Assembly (NCBI GenBank): GCA_014872815.1
Contig: WKFK01000014.1
Location: 124,001 to 188,000 of the forward strand
Direction: 5' to 3'
Length of the DNA: 64,000 bases
Source of the DNA: Paracoccaceae bacterium
Lineage (GTDB): Bacteria > Pseudomonadota > Alphaproteobacteria > Rhodobacterales > Rhodobacteraceae
The notes under the pieces are model-generated. The model worked only from the letters and a program-made list of their open reading frames with translations, did not search any database and was not told the origin of the DNA. The position numbers and the translations under genes were made by a program. Shown in pieces: positions 62,202 through 64,000 of the stretch (position 1 is its first letter; every line of letters begins with the position of its first letter).

Positions 62202-62746
62202 TTGAGCCGGTTTTGACCTTTGTGTTTGGTGGCGGGCGCAATGTGGTGAAAGAAACCGCCGAGGTGTTTCGCGAGAATGCGGAAGGGGCGGCACAGCGGG
62301 CGCAGGATGTGCAGATCGCGGCGATGCAAGGGCATATGGCAGAATTTCGGGCGCAGGACCGCGGGCGGTTTGATCGGGTGATGGACGCCGTCAACCGCCT
62401 GCCGCGTCCGGCGATGGCGTTGGGGTGTTTGGCGCTGTTTGTGAGCGCTATGGTTGACCCAGTTTGGTTTGCTGCGCGCATGAGCGGTATCGCGCTGGTG
62501 CCGGAGCCGTTGTGGTGGCTGTTGGGCGTGGTGGTCAGTTTCTACTTTGGTGCCCGCCATCAGGCAAAAGGGCAAGAATTCCAGCGCTCTATGTCGGAAA
62601 AGTTAAAGCGCGTGCCAGAGGTGGTGGACGTTATTGAGACACTTGAGGGGCCGTTGCGCCCTGAGGTGCGCTCTCCGATGGAGGATGGTGAGAACCCTGT
62701 GCTTTTGGATTGGCGCAAACATTCCAGTGAGGGCGCGACAAAGTGA
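62192..62746 (+). CDS. GTA-type holin (Holin_3TM family)
   Basis: A 184-residue protein with a hydrophobic N-terminal stretch (about 4-14) and two clear membrane segments (about 72-90 and 107-124) between amphipathic charged helices, and a hydrophilic C-terminus. This matches the 3TM holin family named for gene-transfer release. It starts inside the last codons of the endolysin gene (10-bp overlap), so the two are co-translated. Holins open the inner membrane to let the endolysin reach peptidoglycan. ccmF starts 58 bp later. No other GTA structural gene is in the window. Confidence 0.85.
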   Translation: MGLIEPVLTFVFGGGRNVVKETAEVFRENAEGAAQRAQDVQIAAMQGHMAEFRAQDRGRFDRVMDAVNRLPRPAMALGCLALFVSAMVDPVWFAARMSGIALVPEPLWWLLGVVVSFYFGARHQAKGQEFQRSMSEKLKRVPEVVDVIETLEGPLRPEVRSPMEDGENPVLLDWRKHSSEGATK

Positions 62747-62754
62747 TCACTCTG

Positions 62755-62778
62755 CGGGGTCGATTTGGATTGGCCCCG
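62755..62778 (+). terminator. Hairpin between holin and ccmF
   Basis: CGGGGTC pairs with GGCCCCG (one wobble) across a 10-base loop. No T-run follows, so it may only weaken read-through into ccmF. Confidence 0.35.
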
Positions 62779-62804
62779 TTCCCGGCGCGGCGTATACATA
62801 TTGC

Positions 62805-64000
62805 ATGATAGTTGAGCTCGGCCATTTCGCACTGATCCTAGCCGCCGTCACCGCAGTGGTGCAGGCAATTGTTCCTCTTATTGGCGCGCAGAAGCGTTGG
62901 CCCGGCTGGATGGCCGTGGCCGAACCGGCGGCAGGATTACAGTTCCTGTTCACGGCCTTCAGCTTTGCGGCGCTGACCTACGCCTTTGTGACCTCGGATT
63001 TCTCCGTGGCGCTGGTAACGGGGAACTCACACACCCTGAAACCCATGATCTATAAGGTCAGCGGTGTCTGGGGGAACCATGAGGGCTCTATGCTCTTGTG
63101 GGTGTTGATCCTGACGTTGTTTGGCGCCTGTCTGGCGTGGTTTGGCGGCAACCTGCCGCCCGGCATTCGCGCGCGAGCGCTTGCGGTGCAGAGTGCCGTG
63201 GCTGTGGCGTTCTTTGCCTTCATCCTGTTCACCTCGAACCCGTTCCTGCGCATGGAGTCGGTGCCGTTTGATGGCCGTGACCTCAACCCGTTGTTGCAGG
63301 ACGTGGGCCTCGCGCTGCACCCGCCGTTTTTGTATCTCGGCTATGTGGGGCTTTCGATGGCCTTCTCCTTTGCCATTGCCGCGCTGATCGAAGGCCGCGT
63401 GGACGCCGCCTGGGGACGCTGGGTGCGTCCTTGGACGTTGGCGGCTTGGGTGTTTCTAACCATCGGTATCGCGTTGGGCTCCTGGTGGGCGTACTACGAG
63501 CTGGGCTGGGGCGGTTTCTGGTTCTGGGATCCGGTGGAAAATGCGTCCTTTATGCCATGGCTGTTGGCGGCAGCGTTGTTGCACTCCGCCATTGTGGTGG
63601 AGAAACGTGAGAGCCTGAAAAGCTGGACCATCCTGTTGGCGATTATGGCGTTTAGCTTCTCGCTGATCGGGACGTTCATTGTGCGGTCGGGCGTGATCAC
63701 CTCGGTGCATGCCTTTGCTAATGATCCGGAGCGGGGTGTATTTATCCTGGGTATTCTGGTGTTTTTCACTGGCGGGGCGCTGACCTTGTTTGCGGCGCGG
63801 GCCAGTGAGATGGAAGCCAAAGGGGTGTTTGGTGTTGTCAGTCGCGAGAGCGCGCTGGTGTTCAACAATATCCTGCTGGCTGTGTCTTGTTTCGTGGTTT
63901 TCATCGGCACGATCTGGCCGCTGGTCAGCGAGATGTTCTTTGACCGGAAACTCAGCGTTGGCGCGCCGTTCTTTAACATGGCTTTCACGCCGTTCATGGT
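62805..64000 (+). CDS. ccmF: Cytochrome c heme lyase subunit CcmF (3'-truncated by window end)
   Basis: The first 398 residues of CcmF; the frame is open to the last base. It begins MIVELGHFALILA, with many membrane helices, and has the conserved VWGNHEGSMLLWVLIL and the tryptophan-rich WWD motif region WGGFWFWDPVENASFMPW (about residues 235-252), which binds heme in family members. CcmF, with CcmH/CcmI, attaches heme to apocytochrome c. The second half of the protein (full length about 650 residues) lies outside the window. It follows the holin gene by 58 bp, and a promoter of its own is not evident. Confidence 0.95.
   Translation, partial: MIVELGHFALILAAVTAVVQAIVPLIGAQKRWPGWMAVAEPAAGLQFLFTAFSFAALTYAFVTSDFSVALVTGNSHTLKPMIYKVSGVWGNHEGSMLLWVLILTLFGACLAWFGGNLPPGIRARALAVQSAVAVAFFAFILFTSNPFLRMESVPFDGRDLNPLLQDVGLALHPPFLYLGYVGLSMAFSFAIAALIEGRVDAAWGRWVRPWTLAAWVFLTIGIALGSWWAYYELGWGGFWFWDPVENASFMPWLLAAALLHSAIVVEKRESLKSWTILLAIMAFSFSLIGTFIVRSGVITSVHAFANDPERGVFILGILVFFTGGALTLFAARASEMEAKGVFGVVSRESALVFNNILLAVSCFVVFIGTIWPLVSEMFFDRKLSVGAPFFNMAFTPFM

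Noticed and set aside
1..64000. tRNA, rRNA, insertion sequences, integrases or prophage structural genes
   Set aside because: None seen on either strand. The holin-endolysin pair lacks any phage neighbours, so I treat it as a GTA-type lysis locus, not a prophage.

Overview
The window is a stretch of chromosome from an alphaproteobacterium, most likely a member of the Rhodobacteraceae (Roseobacter group). This is inferred from the gene families and their signals: a gene-transfer-agent (GTA) type holin and GH108 endolysin, a GTTC-N7-GTTC SOS box in front of uvrA, TTAA-N7-TTAA (CtrA-type) sites, a DUF5930/M23 peptidase next to a bactofilin, a choice-of-anchor-L/Hint protein and system I cytochrome c maturation genes (ccmE, ccmF). 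The DNA is GC-rich and densely coding. I see no rRNA, tRNA, CRISPR array, insertion sequence or prophage structural genes. I call 57 genes; the first is probably cut at its 5' end and the last (ccmF) runs off the right edge.

Layout. 1-8 kb: DUF3179 protein, a DUF3302-like/HlyD membrane pair, a WYL regulator divergent from a small protein, aquaporin, bactofilin with M23 peptidase, and a DUF455 ferritin-like protein coupled to a peroxiredoxin. 8-18 kb: a large AsmA/YhdP-like protein, queA, two MFS transporters, a DUF924 protein and lpdA. 18-26.5 kb: a secreted von Willebrand A protein with five tandem C-terminal repeats, uvrA, an XRE regulator with a divergent membrane protein, a DUF2892 protein behind an FNR-like box, and the Hint protein. 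26.7-35 kb: valine catabolism (isobutyryl-CoA dehydrogenase, 3-hydroxyisobutyryl-CoA hydrolase, mmsB, mmsA and a divergent LysR), interrupted by a 7TMR-type diguanylate cyclase. 35-45.5 kb: CBS protein, coaD, DUF808, GNAT, PlsC, GST, tkt, a coiled-coil gene coupled to zapA, and a grxD/bolA iron-sulfur group with three uncharacterised neighbours. 45-54 kb: purL, an Omp85-like barrel with an MscS channel, a LysR regulator and a GGDEF-EAL protein. 54-64 kb: fused indolepyruvate ferredoxin oxidoreductase, an acyltransferase, murI, argC, ccmE, the GTA-type lysis pair and ccmF.

How it fits together. Most genes are housekeeping or central metabolism. Three regulatory themes recur. Both cyclic-di-GMP genes carry a full TTAA-N7-TTAA site about 45-51 bp upstream of the start codon. 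uvrA carries a textbook alphaproteobacterial SOS box. Several divergent regulator/target pairs have palindromes between them. The most interesting structural feature is the GTA-type lysis cassette, which sits between ccmE and ccmF behind a terminator and a hairpin that could mask its ribosome binding site.

Limits: everything was read by eye from the sequence. Family names come from recognised motifs and order, not from a search.
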